A stretch of DNA of 64,000 nt from Corynebacterium pseudopelargi (GCF_003814005.1 NZ_CP033898.1:2046001-2110000), one strand, 5' to 3'; positions 29,464-37,900 are shown, numbered from the stretch's first letter. Notes: a model not told the origin generated them from the sequence alone. Numbers and translations: made by a program.

Positions 29464-30248
29464 TAGGCGGGATTGGTGTTGGTTGCTACGGCTTTTGGTG
29501 CGGCATCCTTGGGGCGGAATTCTCGCATGGTGCGCTTGGGCAGGGCAGCCACGATCAGCAGCACCAGGCTAAACACGATCACCTTGTCAATGGGATCAGA
29601 GCTCAACGACTGCGCATACACCGCAGACATGGGCGAAAGTCCGAGCTGGCGGTAGAAGCTCACCAGCAGCCCGGTGCCGGTGCCGGCGGTGCCACCAAAG
29701 ATGAAGGAGGCGATGGGTGCTGCCATGAGCGCGGAAAGCAGACCAACGAATGCGCCCCAGATCGGCACGAGCCAGCGGCGGGTAACCCAGGGAGCCAGAC
29801 CTGCGAGCAGGCCGATCATGGCGTAGTCGGCGGCGAAGGGCACCACGGTGGGATTAAAAGTACCCCACACCAGGGCCGAGAGCGCACCGGTAGCCATGCC
29901 TGCGCGCGGGCCGCAGAGTGCTGCCACCAGTACCGTTCCGATGGAGTCAAGGTAGAGCGGAATGGGCAGCGGGTTGGTGCCCACGATCTGCCCGAGCACA
30001 ATATTGAGCACCAGTGCCACGGGGATCAGTGCGAGTGCACGGGGGTGTAGCACGGGGATGACGGCCACAAGGGCAACGATGGCTCCGAGGCTAAATCCAA
30101 GCAGTGCCACTACGGCTCCGGGGCCTTGGGCCAGAGAATCCCATTGATCTTCGGGGTGCATGAGCACCAGGATCAGCCAGGTGAGCGCCATGATGGCAAG
30201 TGCTACACCGGTGAGGATATAACTGCGACGATTCGAGATTTCAGACAT
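29463..30248 (-). CDS. ECF transporter S component (substrate-binding)
   Basis: 261 aa from the ATG at 30248 (AAAGG upstream). About seven hydrophobic segments, including the PLYLDSIGTVLVAALCGPRA-type signature and a following GALSALVWGTFNP, typical of one group of ECF S components for vitamins or nucleoside-like solutes. The substrate is not defined by sequence that I can read. The gene upstream in the same direction is a nucleoside hydrolase, which points to a nucleoside or a base-containing compound (inference). The C-terminal tail is polar and rich in Ala, Lys and Thr. Confidence 0.8.
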   Translation of the reverse strand: MSEISNRRSYILTGVALAIMALTWLILVLMHPEDQWDSLAQGPGAVVALLGFSLGAIVALVAVIPVLHPRALALIPVALVLNIVLGQIVGTNPLPIPLYLDSIGTVLVAALCGPRAGMATGALSALVWGTFNPTVVPFAADYAMIGLLAGLAPWVTRRWLVPIWGAFVGLLSALMAAPIASFIFGGTAGTGTGLLVSFYRQLGLSPMSAVYAQSLSSDPIDKVIVFSLVLLIVAALPKRTMREFRPKDAAPKAVATNTNPA

Positions 30249-30387
30249 AGATAACCTTTGCGTTAGCTCCGATGATGGGCTTGCAGCCACTGGGCTTGGG
30301 TCAGGTTGGCTCTATGTCACCTCGAGCTCAACACTTGGGCATTCAACCACGTTGGGCCTTGGGCTTTCCACATGGGTGCCCCCAAAA

Positions 30388-30399
30388 AGCTTTTCGACG
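30388..30399 (+). repeat. copy of 12-base element AGCTTTTCGACG (nucleoside hydrolase-S component gap)
   Basis: Exact 12-mer, followed by CCCC, in the 194-nt gap 30249-30442. The gap was also searched for riboswitch-like folds (TPP, FMN, purine, cobalamin) and none was recognised. Confidence 0.85.
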
Positions 30400-30442
30400 C
30401 CCCGCGTACACCTCCACAACGCACTCTCGGGATAGTTGCTGC

Positions 30443-31435
30443 CTACGTGCCAAGCAGCGCGCACACCCGGCGAAATTCTTCTAGTACCGATGCTTTTTCC
30501 AGGCTGCTTACAACGTCCACATCATCGCCGTGCCCGCGTATGACGGCTCCACGATCCTCCGGGTCCATGCTGAGCTTGCAGGTGGTGGTGGAATAGGAGA
30601 CGGTGTCGCAGGCAATCATGGCCGCTGCCAGGTCGTGGACTTGGGCAAGATAGCCTTCGCCCATTGCCTGGTGGAATTCAAAGTAAAAACGCAGTGCCTC
30701 GGCTACTACTTGGTGCGGCTTGGGCGGCAAGGCTAGCAGGTCTAGTTCTTCTGCCGTGATGGTGATCTGCTCGCTGATCTGCAGGCTCAGCAGCGTGGGA
30801 TTTAGGCTCAGTAGCGCTTGGGCTGCATCAGCATCGGACCAAAAATTCCATTCGGCATGTTCGGTGGTGTTGCCGGGATAGTCCACTGCCCCACCCATGA
30901 CGGTGATATGGGAGAAAGCGCGGGCAAGATCCATATTCTTAGCGGCAAGCGTGCAAGGCCCGCTGATCAGCAGCCGGCACTGGGGGTAGGTGTCAAGTAC
31001 CTGCTTCCACAGTTTGGGGGCGTCGTTCATAATGCCCGGGGCCAGTGGGCTTGGTTCTTCCAAGGCCTGCATTACTTGAGCATTCGGCACTACTCCTGCT
31101 GTAACGCTGAGGTTTTGGGCGTGCTCATTGCCGGGGGCTAAGACGTAGCCAAGACCTGCCGGGCCGTGAGTTTCTGGGGTGATCGTTAGCGCCACATTCA
31201 GCGGTGCTTGGGCTCCGAGCGCTACTGGTACATCCTCGCATTGCATCAGGTTGAGGATGTAGCGGGTGTTATTGGCCGCCATGGTGGCGGTGGTATTCCC
31301 TGCGTTTGCGCTTACCCCGGCAAGGGTGATTGCTCCTGTACGGTGCAGGGCGCAAAGGTAGATCAACGCGAGCATGTCGTCGATGCCGGTATCGACGTCG
31401 GCCAGGATCGCTGGAGGCGTGGGATGGGGTGTCAT
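30443..31435 (-). CDS. nucleoside hydrolase
   Basis: 330 aa from the ATG at 31435; the frame is open to 31483 but that lies in the rplL terminator. The N-terminal calcium-binding motif DVDTGIDDMLAL is the family's D-x-D-x-x-x-DD, with VMGGAVDYPGNTT, EWNFWSDADAA and QVHDLAAAMIACD completing the active site. The enzyme splits the N-glycosidic bond of nucleosides to base plus ribose for salvage. Base preference cannot be assigned. It starts only about 35 nt after the rplL terminator with no clear promoter of its own, and it precedes the ECF transporter genes. Confidence 0.88.
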   Translation of the reverse strand: MTPHPTPPAILADVDTGIDDMLALIYLCALHRTGAITLAGVSANAGNTTATMAANNTRYILNLMQCEDVPVALGAQAPLNVALTITPETHGPAGLGYVLAPGNEHAQNLSVTAGVVPNAQVMQALEEPSPLAPGIMNDAPKLWKQVLDTYPQCRLLISGPCTLAAKNMDLARAFSHITVMGGAVDYPGNTTEHAEWNFWSDADAAQALLSLNPTLLSLQISEQITITAEELDLLALPPKPHQVVAEALRFYFEFHQAMGEGYLAQVHDLAAAMIACDTVSYSTTTCKLSMDPEDRGAVIRGHGDDVDVVSSLEKASVLEEFRRVCALLGT

Positions 31436-31469
31436 GCGCTTGATTGTGAAAGCGTGAGCGTCGAGAAGC

Positions 31470-31508
31470 AAAAAATCCCCCACCAGCGTGATGCCGGTTG
31501 GGGGATTT
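31470..31508 (-). terminator. rplL: rplL terminator
   Basis: 10-bp stem (AAATCCCCCA with TGGGGGATTT) with a short inner CC/GG, followed on the minus strand by TTTTTTGCTT. A textbook intrinsic terminator, 22 nt after rplL. Confidence 0.9.
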
Positions 31509-31530
31509 GAAGTGAATATCCGAGGGGATA

Positions 31531-31917
31531 TTACTTGAGGGTAACCTTAGCGCCAGCCTCTTCGAGCTTGGTCTTGGCAGCCTCAGCGTCGTCCTTGTTA
31601 GCGCCCTCGAGGATAGCCTTAGGAGCGGACTCAACGAGCTCCTTAGCTTCCTTCAGACCCAGGCCGGAAACGATCTCGCGAACAGCCTTGATCACGCCGA
31701 TCTTCTTGGCGCCGGCGTCCTCGAGCACAACGTCGAACTCGTCCTTCTCTTCAGCGGCAGGAGCGTCGCCACCTGCAGCGCCAGCGGCAGCAACAGCAAC
31801 CGGAGCAGCAGCGGTAACTTCGAAGACCTCTTCGAATTCCTTAACGAACTCGGAGAGCTCGATCAGGGTCATCTCCTTGAAAGCTTCAATGAGCTCGTCC
31901 TTGGTGAGCTTAGCCAT
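31531..31917 (-). CDS. rplL: 50S ribosomal protein L7/L12
   Basis: 128 aa. The N-terminal dimerisation helices ([20 protein letters not shown]), the Ala/Gly-rich hinge (about 38-53) and the C-terminal factor-binding domain with [13 protein letters not shown] are all present. Multiple copies bind L10 and recruit EF-Tu and EF-G. The ATG at 31917 is preceded by AAGGAA. It lies 93 nt after rplJ and is followed by a strong terminator. Confidence 0.98.
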   Translation of the reverse strand: MAKLTKDELIEAFKEMTLIELSEFVKEFEEVFEVTAAAPVAVAAAGAAGGDAPAAEEKDEFDVVLEDAGAKKIGVIKAVREIVSGLGLKEAKELVESAPKAILEGANKDDAEAAKTKLEEAGAKVTLK

Positions 31918-32010
31918 GGTGGTATTCCTTTCTTAAGGCGGATGCTCGTCCGCAGGTTCGCATCCAAAGTGTTATGTGTAAAACGTGTGTTGCCCGCTTG
32001 GGGGCAAGGC

Positions 32011-32526
32011 TTACGCTTCCTTCTTCTCCTGCAGCGCAACTGCGAGGCGCGCAACCTGAGAAGCGGGGGCGTTGAATAGGCCTGCAGCCTTTGCCAAGTT
32101 GCCCTTCATGGCGCCAGCCAGCTTTGCGAGGGTGGTCTCGCGGTTGTCCAGCTCGGCGATGGCTTCAACCTGAGCAGCGCTCAGGGCGTTGCCGTCCATG
32201 TAGCCACCCTTGACTACGAATGCCTTGTTGTCAGAAGCGAACTTCTTCATCGCCTTCGCAGCGTCCACAGCTTCGCCCTTAACAAAGGCAACAGCGGTGG
32301 GGCCTACGAGGAGGTCATCAAGGCCCTCGATGCCAGCTTCCTTAGCGGCAAGCTTGACCAGGGTGTTCTTGGCGACGGAGTACTGGACATCTGCACCCAG
32401 TGCACGACGCAGTTCGGTGGTCTGAGCCACGGACAGGCCGCGGTACTCGGTGAGCACGACGGAGTCAGCCTCTGCAAAGCGGTTCTTCAGCTCAGCGAGG
32501 GACTGCTCGTTCTTCGGGTTTGCCAT
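32011..32526 (-). CDS. rplJ: 50S ribosomal protein L10
   Basis: 171 aa. The N-terminal rRNA-binding domain ([32 protein letters not shown]) and the C-terminal helix that carries L7/L12 dimers are recognisable. L10 forms the base of the ribosomal stalk. The ATG at 32526 has AGGAAGGAGG just upstream, a very strong site. A long leader (about 230 nt) with an L10-binding-type fold and an attenuator hairpin precedes it, so autoregulation is expected. Confidence 0.98.
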   Translation of the reverse strand: MANPKNEQSLAELKNRFAEADSVVLTEYRGLSVAQTTELRRALGADVQYSVAKNTLVKLAAKEAGIEGLDDLLVGPTAVAFVKGEAVDAAKAMKKFASDNKAFVVKGGYMDGNALSAAQVEAIAELDNRETTLAKLAGAMKGNLAKAAGLFNAPASQVARLAVALQEKKEA

Positions 32527-32593
32527 TACTTCGCCTCCTTCCTCATGTACGTATAGATCGTGTTCTGATCCGCCGGGGCTTCTGCTCGCCTGA

Positions 32594-32607
32594 AAGCGCT
32601 AGCGCTT
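32594..32607. promoter_or_regulatory. 14-bp perfect palindrome in rplJ leader
   Basis: AAGCGCTAGCGCTT is a perfect palindrome between the attenuator and the rplJ ribosome site. It may be a protein-binding site or an RNA processing stem; it is not explained by the L10 leader. Confidence 0.5.
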
Positions 32608-32610
32608 GAG

Positions 32611-32642
32611 ACAAAACAAAAACCCCGTGCAAGAGCACAGGG
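32611..32642 (-). terminator. attenuator in rplJ leader
   Basis: Minus strand stem CCCTGTGC / GCACGGGG (8 bp with one G-T pair), loop TCTT, followed by TTTTTGTTTTG. It lies about 85-115 nt upstream of the rplJ start and inside the leader, so it should act as a transcription attenuator. Confidence 0.85.
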
Positions 32643-32649
32643 CACGTTG

Positions 32650-32752
32650 TTCTCCTTGGAAGGAGTAAAACGCTTCAGTGTCTCCTGCGTGGGCTGATCC
32701 AATTGCTTGGATTCCTTCGAGCCAATCATTGGCTAACCGACGGTCTTCGGTG
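32650..32752 (-). ncRNA. ribosomal protein L10 leader (regulatory RNA)
   Basis: The minus-strand transcript here contains GAAGACCGTCGGTTAGCC followed by TGGCTCGAAGGAATCC and a CCCACGCAGGAGA segment, the pattern of the L10-binding leader of actinobacterial rplJL operons. L10 (with L12) would bind it and favour the attenuator that follows. Limits are approximate; a covariance search against the L10_leader family would settle them. Confidence 0.7.
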
Positions 32753-32869
32753 AAACTTGAGCGGGGACCAAGCGGTCCGTTTCAAACTTCGACTTGCGAG
32801 GCTACAGCACACACGCACTACAGCGCAAATTCCGGCTGAAACAGGGCTCCTGCTTGGCCCCCGAGGGGA

Positions 32870-33970
32870 TTATTCTTCAGTCTTGCCTGCGATAAACGCT
32901 TCGAGTTCGGCACGAGCGGTGTCGTCGCCAAGCTGGGTAGGCGGAGACTTCATCAGATAGGAAGAAGCAGACTCCACCGGCCCGCCAATGCCACGGTCAA
33001 GGGCGATTTTTGCGGCACGGATGGCGTCGATGATGATGCCGGCGGAGTTCGGCGAATCCCACACCTCCAGCTTGTACTCCAGGTTCAGCGGCACATCGCC
33101 GAAGGCAGTGCCCTCAAGGCGCACATAGGCCCACTTGCGGTCATCCAACCACTCCACATAGTCGGAAGGGCCGATATGCACGTTGCGGTCTTCGATCTTG
33201 CCGGCCAAAGGCCCGGAGTGCAGATTCGAGGTCACCGATTGGGTCTTGGAGATCTTCTTCGATTCCAGGCGCTCGCGTTCAAGCATGTTTTTAAAGTCCA
33301 TGTTGCCGCCGACGTTGAGCTGCATGGTGCGCTCAAGTCGAACACCGCGGTCCTCGAAGAGCTTGGCCAGCACGCGGTGGCTAATGGTGGCACCCACCTG
33401 GCTTTTAATATCGTCACCGACGATCGGCACACCGGCTGCACGGAACTTCTCAGCCCACTCAGGATCAGAGGCGATAAAGACCGGCAGGGCGTTGACAAAG
33501 GCGCAGCCAGCATCAATCGCGCACTGGGCGTAGAACTTGTCTGCTTCCTCAGAGCCCACCGGCAGGTAGCTCACCAGCACATCTACCTCGGCGTCCTTGA
33601 GAGCCTGCACTACATCGACCGGCTCAGCATCGGATTCCTCGATGGTTTGCTGATAGTAACGGCCCAAGCCATCCAGGGTGTGTCCACGCTGGACCTTCAC
33701 TCCCGTCTCAGGCACATCGCAGATCTTGATGGTGCAGTTCTGGCCGCTCTGGATCGCCTCGGAAACGTCCTTGCCTACCTTGTCTGCATCCACATCGAAG
33801 GCTGCCACCACGTTGAGATCACCAACGTGATAATCGCCGAATTGGACGTGCATGAGTCCAGGAACTTCAGATGCCGGGTCTGCATCACGGTAGTAATGGA
33901 TCCCCTGAATCAGGGAGGTTGCACAGTTACCTAGGCCTGCAATAGCCACATTGATTTTTGCCATGCCCAC
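32870..33970 (-). CDS. ino1: inositol-3-phosphate synthase
   Basis: 366 aa. The NAD-binding loop [12 protein letters not shown], the [17 protein letters not shown] segment, [13 protein letters not shown], and [11 protein letters not shown] are the hallmarks of prokaryotic myo-inositol-1-phosphate synthase. It converts glucose 6-phosphate to inositol 3-phosphate, needed for phosphatidylinositol, mannosylated lipids and mycothiol. The GTG at 33970 was chosen because GGAGGGG lies 8 nt upstream; an ATG two codons later is the other option. It ends about 115 nt before the rplJ leader. Confidence 0.96.
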   Translation of the reverse strand: MGMAKINVAIAGLGNCATSLIQGIHYYRDADPASEVPGLMHVQFGDYHVGDLNVVAAFDVDADKVGKDVSEAIQSGQNCTIKICDVPETGVKVQRGHTLDGLGRYYQQTIEESDAEPVDVVQALKDAEVDVLVSYLPVGSEEADKFYAQCAIDAGCAFVNALPVFIASDPEWAEKFRAAGVPIVGDDIKSQVGATISHRVLAKLFEDRGVRLERTMQLNVGGNMDFKNMLERERLESKKISKTQSVTSNLHSGPLAGKIEDRNVHIGPSDYVEWLDDRKWAYVRLEGTAFGDVPLNLEYKLEVWDSPNSAGIIIDAIRAAKIALDRGIGGPVESASSYLMKSPPTQLGDDTARAELEAFIAGKTEE

Positions 33971-34061
33971 GAGACTAACCCCTCCAAGCTGCCTAAAACA
34001 TGCAGCTCAAGGGCTTAACCGATTCAGATTTAACACTGAACCGATCAAGTATTCCCCTATT

Positions 34062-34087
34062 CGGGGGCGAGCTTTTCGACGCCCCCG
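34062..34087. repeat. inverted repeat enclosing a copy of the 12-base element, upstream of ino1
   Basis: CGGGGGCG (34062-34069) and CGCCCCCG (34080-34087) form a perfect 8-bp stem whose loop and right edge contain AGCTTTTCGACG (34070-34081). In the 380-nt gap 33971-34350 this is the main structure. No clear promoter could be assigned for ino1. The right half of the gap (34130-34350) is AT-richer and holds nothing else recognised. Confidence 0.8.
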
Positions 34088-34350
34088 CGATTCAAGCAAC
34101 ACACATGAAGCCTTTGGTCGGTACCAAATTGAGAAGTGAAGAATTATAAGGAGGGGCCAGTCCAGGTGACAGTTGGAATTTTTCCCGAACCACCCCTGAG
34201 GTAGCTAGTGCCCTCAACATCGGAGAAGCACAGTCGAAGCACTCAGTTCTAAGGCGAAAATAACATTCGCCGGCTTGGAAACGATATTCCGAAGTGAAGC
34301 CAATTGATGGCTCCCTCCCTCATTCCCTCGAACATGACCGAAAGATGTAG

Positions 34351-34935
34351 ATGAAAACTGCAAAGATCGCTGCATATCTGCTCGTCCCTGCTCTCGCGCT
34401 CGGCGCCTGCTCGAACGATTCCGACGATGCAAACTCCGCGAAGCAAGAAAGCTCACAGACGCAGGAAAACGCAGGCAGCAATGACGCTCCCAACAACGCT
34501 TCCAATGACAAGCGAGCCGCGCTAGGCGAGCGTGTGGAAACTTCCATTCAACCGGAAAACGACATTTTCATGACAGTCAATTCCGTAGATTTCGCTTCTG
34601 AGTGCAAGTTTGGTGTGGCTGAATTCCAGGAAGCTCCACAGGTCGGACCTGATCAAGAAATCATGCAGATCTCTGGCGTATTCGAAGTCGAACGCTATGA
34701 AGGGCCAATGGCTCAGGTGCTACCCGCCATGCCAGGCACCCCCATGGTAGTTACCGCCGATGGTTTCACTCAGGACGCAGAGACCTTGGTGAGCTGCGCG
34801 GCGCCAGACGATGGACAACAGAATTGGAGTACTCCAACACCAGTTGGCAGCAAGGTGAAGGTGTTCGGCGAATTCCTAGTACCTAAGGGCACAGAGGAAG
34901 TCATCATCGACGGAATGCGCTTCCCCACGAGCTAA
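34351..34935 (+). CDS. hypothetical lipoprotein
   Basis: 194 aa. A signal peptide with lipobox (ALALGAC) is followed by an Asn/Ser/Gln/Asp-rich spacer of about 40 residues and a beta-rich domain with a few regularly placed cysteines (SECKF, SCAAP). It resembles small corynebacterial surface lipoproteins with an immunoglobulin-like (DUF4352-type) fold, but I do not recognise it with certainty. It is the only plus-strand gene between the rplJL and rplKA operons, and the AT-richer upstream region suggests insertion. AAAGATG lies just before the ATG. A bidirectional terminator follows. Confidence 0.7.
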   Translation: MKTAKIAAYLLVPALALGACSNDSDDANSAKQESSQTQENAGSNDAPNNASNDKRAALGERVETSIQPENDIFMTVNSVDFASECKFGVAEFQEAPQVGPDQEIMQISGVFEVERYEGPMAQVLPAMPGTPMVVTADGFTQDAETLVSCAAPDDGQQNWSTPTPVGSKVKVFGEFLVPKGTEEVIIDGMRFPTS

Positions 34936-34943
34936 TTCAATAC

Positions 34944-34989
34944 AAAACACCGCGGCCAGCCCCAATTACAGTGGGCTGGCCGCGGTTTT
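34944..34989. terminator. bidirectional terminator between lipoprotein gene and rplA
   Basis: 13-bp perfect stem (34950-34962 with 34973-34985), loop of about 10 nt, AAAA before and TTTT after. It serves both convergent genes. Confidence 0.92.
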
Positions 34990-35021
34990 GCGCTAGCAGT
35001 GTGCACTCACGTGCGAGTGCT

Positions 35022-35729
35022 TTAAGCCTCGGTGTAGTTCTTCTGAACGGAAGGATCAACCGGAACGCCAGGGCCGAAGGTGGAGGCCATGGTGACCTTC
35101 TTCAGGTAGACGCCCTTGGAGGAGGAAGGCTTGATACGCAGGATCTCGTCGATCAGTGCGCCGTAGTTCTCGGCCAATGCCTTGGCGTCGAAGGAGGACT
35201 TACCAATGATGGCGTGCAGGTTGGAAGCCTTGTCCACGCGGAAGGAGATCTTGCCGCCCTTAACGTCGGCGATAGCCTTTGCCACGTCGGTGGTCACGGT
35301 GCCGGTCTTGGGGTTCGGCATCAGGCCACGGGGGCCGAGCACGCGAGCCACACGGCCAACCTTGGCCATCTGGTCGGGGGTTGCGATGGCAACGTCGAAG
35401 TCGATGGTGCCAGCGGTGATCTGCTCGATCAGCTCGGTGGTGCCCACGATGTCGGCGCCAGCTTCTTGAGCCTGGGTTGCCTTCTCACCCTCGGCGAATA
35501 CGGCCACGCGCACGGTCTTACCGGTGCCGTTGGGCAGGGAGACGGTGCCGCGCACAAGCTGGTCAGCCTTGCGGGGGTCAACGCCGAGGCGCAGTGCAAC
35601 CTCAACGGTGGCGTCGGTGTTCTTGGAGGAGGTTTCCTTCACCAGCTCTGCAGCAGCCATGGGGCTGTACACGCGGCTCTTGTCTACCTTCTCTGCGTTG
35701 GCCTTGTATGCCTTAGAACGCTTGCTCAT
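35022..35729 (-). CDS. rplA: 50S ribosomal protein L1
   Basis: 235 aa, usual length. Hallmarks: [32 protein letters not shown] and [15 protein letters not shown]1 forms the stalk that moves E-site tRNA and often represses its own operon through a leader that mimics its rRNA site. The ATG at 35729 has AGAAGGAT upstream. It is 110 nt from rplK, and the gap has a hairpin. Confidence 0.98.
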   Translation of the reverse strand: MSKRSKAYKANAEKVDKSRVYSPMAAAELVKETSSKNTDATVEVALRLGVDPRKADQLVRGTVSLPNGTGKTVRVAVFAEGEKATQAQEAGADIVGTTELIEQITAGTIDFDVAIATPDQMAKVGRVARVLGPRGLMPNPKTGTVTTDVAKAIADVKGGKISFRVDKASNLHAIIGKSSFDAKALAENYGALIDEILRIKPSSSKGVYLKKVTMASTFGPGVPVDPSVQKNYTEA

Positions 35730-35805
35730 GTTGAAAAATCCTTCTGTGGTTCTTATTCGGATTGTGTGGTGCGAGCCGAAGCTGGCCCTGCCACGGGAAA
35801 GGAAG

Positions 35806-35827
35806 GTGCTGCGAAAAGGTGCAGCAC
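35806..35827 (-). promoter_or_regulatory. hairpin between rplK and rplA
   Basis: GTGCTGC / GCAGCAC stem of 7 bp with an 8-nt loop, just after the rplK stop. On the minus strand it is followed by CTTCCTTTCCC. It could be a weak attenuator that tunes rplA, or an L1 target. Confidence 0.45.
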
Positions 35828-35839
35828 GTTATTCCTTGT

Positions 35840-36274
35840 TTATTCCTTGACCTCGATGCCCATGGAGCGTGCGGTGCCCATGATGATCTTGGCTGCGGTG
35901 TCAACGTCGTATGCGTTGAGATCTTCAAGCTTGGTCTGGGCGATTTCCTTGACCTGGTCGAGGGTGACGGTGCCCACCTTCTGGGTGTGAGGAACGCCGG
36001 AGCCCTTCTTGATGCCAGCGGCCTTCATCAGCAGCTTGGCTGCCGGAGGGGTCTTCAGCTTGAAGTCGAAGGAGCGGTCTTCGTAGACGGTGATCTCTAC
36101 AGGCACAACGTTGCCGCGCTGGTTTTCCGTTGCAGCGTTATAAGCCTTGCAGAATTCCATGATGTTCACGCCGTGAGCACCAAGGGCAGGACCAACCGGG
36201 GGAGCCGGGTTTGCCTGGCCTGCTTCGATCTGCAGCTTGATCAGGCCGGAGACCTTCTTCTTCTTAGGAGCCAT
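35840..36274 (-). CDS. rplK: 50S ribosomal protein L11
   Basis: 144 aa from the ATG at 36274 ([10 protein letters not shown]), the family N-terminus; a TTG at 36289 would add five residues without support. The [19 protein letters not shown] proline-rich loop, where thiostrepton resistance changes arise, is wild type. L11 binds the GTPase centre of 23S rRNA. It has a promoter of its own about 110 nt upstream and one copy of the 12-base element in the leader. Confidence 0.97.
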   Translation of the reverse strand: MAPKKKKVSGLIKLQIEAGQANPAPPVGPALGAHGVNIMEFCKAYNAATENQRGNVVPVEITVYEDRSFDFKLKTPPAAKLLMKAAGIKKGSGVPHTQKVGTVTLDQVKEIAQTKLEDLNAYDVDTAAKIIMGTARSMGIEVKE

Positions 36275-36319
36275 GGAGACTTCTACCAACTTTCCGTGTT
36301 AACGCCGATGCGCCTTTTT

Positions 36320-36331
36320 AGCTTTTCGACG
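36320..36331 (+). repeat. copy of 12-base element AGCTTTTCGACG (rplK leader)
   Basis: Exact 12-mer about 46 nt upstream of the rplK start, between its promoter and the gene, so it should be part of the transcribed leader. Confidence 0.85.
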
Positions 36332-36400
36332 TCCGGATGCCAGAGACATGAAACGAGGCGAAAAAGCGTGCCTGTGCTTCATTCATCCAGCCACCGGGGA

Positions 36401-36430
36401 TGTATATGTTCTTATTCGCGCATGCCTCAA
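36401..36430 (-). promoter_or_regulatory. rplK: rplK-rplA promoter
   Basis: Minus strand TTGAGG (36425-36430), 18-nt spacer, TATACA (36401-36406), followed by T. Leader of about 120 nt. Confidence 0.6.
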
Positions 36431-36457
36431 ACACACGCGATCAACCAGAATACACTC

Positions 36458-36490
36458 AAACCCCGCCTGCAACCAAAGCAGCCGGGGTTT
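36458..36490. terminator. terminator downstream of nusG
   Basis: AAACCCCG-C-CTGC pairs with GCAG-C-CGGGGTTT around a 7-nt loop; one internal mismatch. It lies 30 nt after the nusG stop. The T-run is stronger on the plus strand (TTTTTCC) than on the minus strand. Confidence 0.7.
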
Positions 36491-36519
36491 TTCCTAGTGC
36501 AATCAGGACTTGAAAAGGC

Positions 36520-37353
36520 CTAGGTGATCTTTTCTACCTGATCAAAGCCGAGCTCCACAGGAGTTTCGCGGCCGAAGATCGACACGAGCGCTTGGAGCTT
36601 GCCGTTTTCGGCATCGATCTCGGAGATGGTGGCCGATACCGATGCCAGGGCGCCGGTGAGGATGGTCACGGCCTCGCCAACCTGGTAGTCCACCTGCACC
36701 GGAGCCTTGGTGGCCTCGGTGGGCATTGCCACAACCTGCTCGCCATCTTCGGTCGCTGCACCCTTGTCGGTGCCGGGCGCAGATTCCTGCGGCATGAGGA
36801 ACTTGGCCACGTCGCGGTGCTTGACGGGGGTGGCGTTGCCTTCGTTGCCCACGAAGCTGGTCACACCAGGGGTATCGCGTACCACGGACCAGGCGCGGTC
36901 GTTGATGTCCATGCGCACCAGCACATAGCCGGGCAGCAGCTTGCGCTTGACAATCTTGCGCTTGCCGTCGCGGATCTCCACGGCCTGCTCCACGGGCACA
37001 ACGACCTCGAAGATGGAATCTTCTACCTCAAGGGTCTGGGCACGCATGTCCAGGTTGGTCTTCACCTTGTTCTCATACCCGGAGTAGCACTGAATGATGT
37101 ACCACTTGCCGGGCTGCTTTTTCAGCTCACGGGTGAATTTACGCAGGCGAGCCTTGTACTCGGCATCGGCGTCGAGTTCCTCGGAGTCTTCAGCGATGGC
37201 AGCCTCGTAGTCGGCTTCCTGCACCGTTTGCTCTTCAACCTCAACCTCGTTGGAGGTTTCGGTCTGCTGCTCTTGCTCTTGCTCGGCGCTTAGTGATGCT
37301 TCGACGGCTTCGCCGAAGGCATCAGCAAAGGAGCCATTGTGCTCATCGCTCAT
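36520..37353 (-). CDS. nusG: transcription termination/antitermination factor NusG
   Basis: 277 aa from the ATG at 37353. An acidic, Glu-rich N-terminal extension of about 85 residues is typical of actinobacterial NusG. The NGN domain follows ([48 protein letters not shown]) and the KOW domain ends the protein ([20 protein letters not shown]). NusG binds RNA polymerase and Rho or ribosome. The AAAGGA site is about 10 nt upstream. It is separated from secE by a terminator-like hairpin. Confidence 0.97.
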   Translation of the reverse strand: MSDEHNGSFADAFGEAVEASLSAEQEQEQQTETSNEVEVEEQTVQEADYEAAIAEDSEELDADAEYKARLRKFTRELKKQPGKWYIIQCYSGYENKVKTNLDMRAQTLEVEDSIFEVVVPVEQAVEIRDGKRKIVKRKLLPGYVLVRMDINDRAWSVVRDTPGVTSFVGNEGNATPVKHRDVAKFLMPQESAPGTDKGAATEDGEQVVAMPTEATKAPVQVDYQVGEAVTILTGALASVSATISEIDAENGKLQALVSIFGRETPVELGFDQVEKIT

Positions 37354-37446
37354 ACTGTGTTCCATCCTTTTGAAGGTGTGTCGTACTTCCTGCCAGCGTG
37401 GTGGCCGTGCTGCTTTTTAAGCCTAGCCTGCTCGCTGACATAAAGT

Positions 37447-37481
37447 ATCCCGCCTCACCAGTGCTTTCGGTGAGGCGGGAT
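37447..37481. terminator. terminator-like hairpin between secE and nusG
   Basis: Perfect 13-bp stem (37447-37459 with 37469-37481) and a 9-nt loop. On the plus strand it is followed by CTTCTTTTTTG, a strong T-tract; on the minus strand only by ACTTTATG. It may partly stop secE transcripts and fully stop antisense ones. Confidence 0.75.
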
Positions 37482-37507
37482 CTTCTTTTTTGTGGGTGTC
37501 AGTATAA

Positions 37508-37828
37508 CTACTGGCTCAACACCTTTTCAACTCCCAAGCCGGCGATGAAGTCCACGCCTGCCACAAGAGCCGTCATCAAAATCAGGAAGGCAAACACGAT
37601 GATGGTGTAGTTGACCATCTGCTTGGTGGTAGGCCAAATCACCTTGCGCATTTCCTTGCCCACCTCAGGCAGGAATTGCACGACGGAACCACCGGGGCGA
37701 TCATCATGCTCGCGCTTGGCTACCTTCTTGGCCTCCGCTTGGGAAGCATCAACGGTGCTCGTTCCGGCGAGTTGGCGCTTGCCGGTGGGCCGGGCTGCCG
37801 AGGTAGGTTGCCGTTGTTCTTCGCTCAC
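37508..37828 (-). CDS. secE: preprotein translocase subunit SecE
   Basis: 106 aa. A polar N-terminal half rich in Lys, Arg and Gln precedes the conserved FLPEVGKEMRKVIWPT amphipathic helix and a single C-terminal membrane segment (YTIIVFAFLILMTALVAGVD). SecE clamps SecY in the membrane channel. The GTG at 37828 has TTAAGGG upstream. Its promoter lies directly after the tRNA-Trp terminator, and nusG follows beyond a hairpin. Confidence 0.96.
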   Translation of the reverse strand: MSEEQRQPTSAARPTGKRQLAGTSTVDASQAEAKKVAKREHDDRPGGSVVQFLPEVGKEMRKVIWPTTKQMVNYTIIVFAFLILMTALVAGVDFIAGLGVEKVLSQ

Positions 37829-37900
37829 TGCATTCCCTTAATCATGTTGCCTATCGGGACCTTTTGGCGCACCGCCAGGTACACCACGTTCAGATTGGCA

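Noticed and set aside
30249..30442. riboswitch upstream of the ECF S component
   Set aside because: No TPP, FMN, purine or cobalamin consensus recognised; only the 12-base element is clear.
32526..32729. 68-codon frame upstream of and touching rplJ
   Set aside because: It runs through the L10 leader and attenuator, which explain the sequence better; no ribosome site.
34160..34200. 12-codon leader peptide before the lipoprotein gene
   Set aside because: A GTG with an upstream AGGAGG exists, but spacing is wide and no regulatory fold follows.
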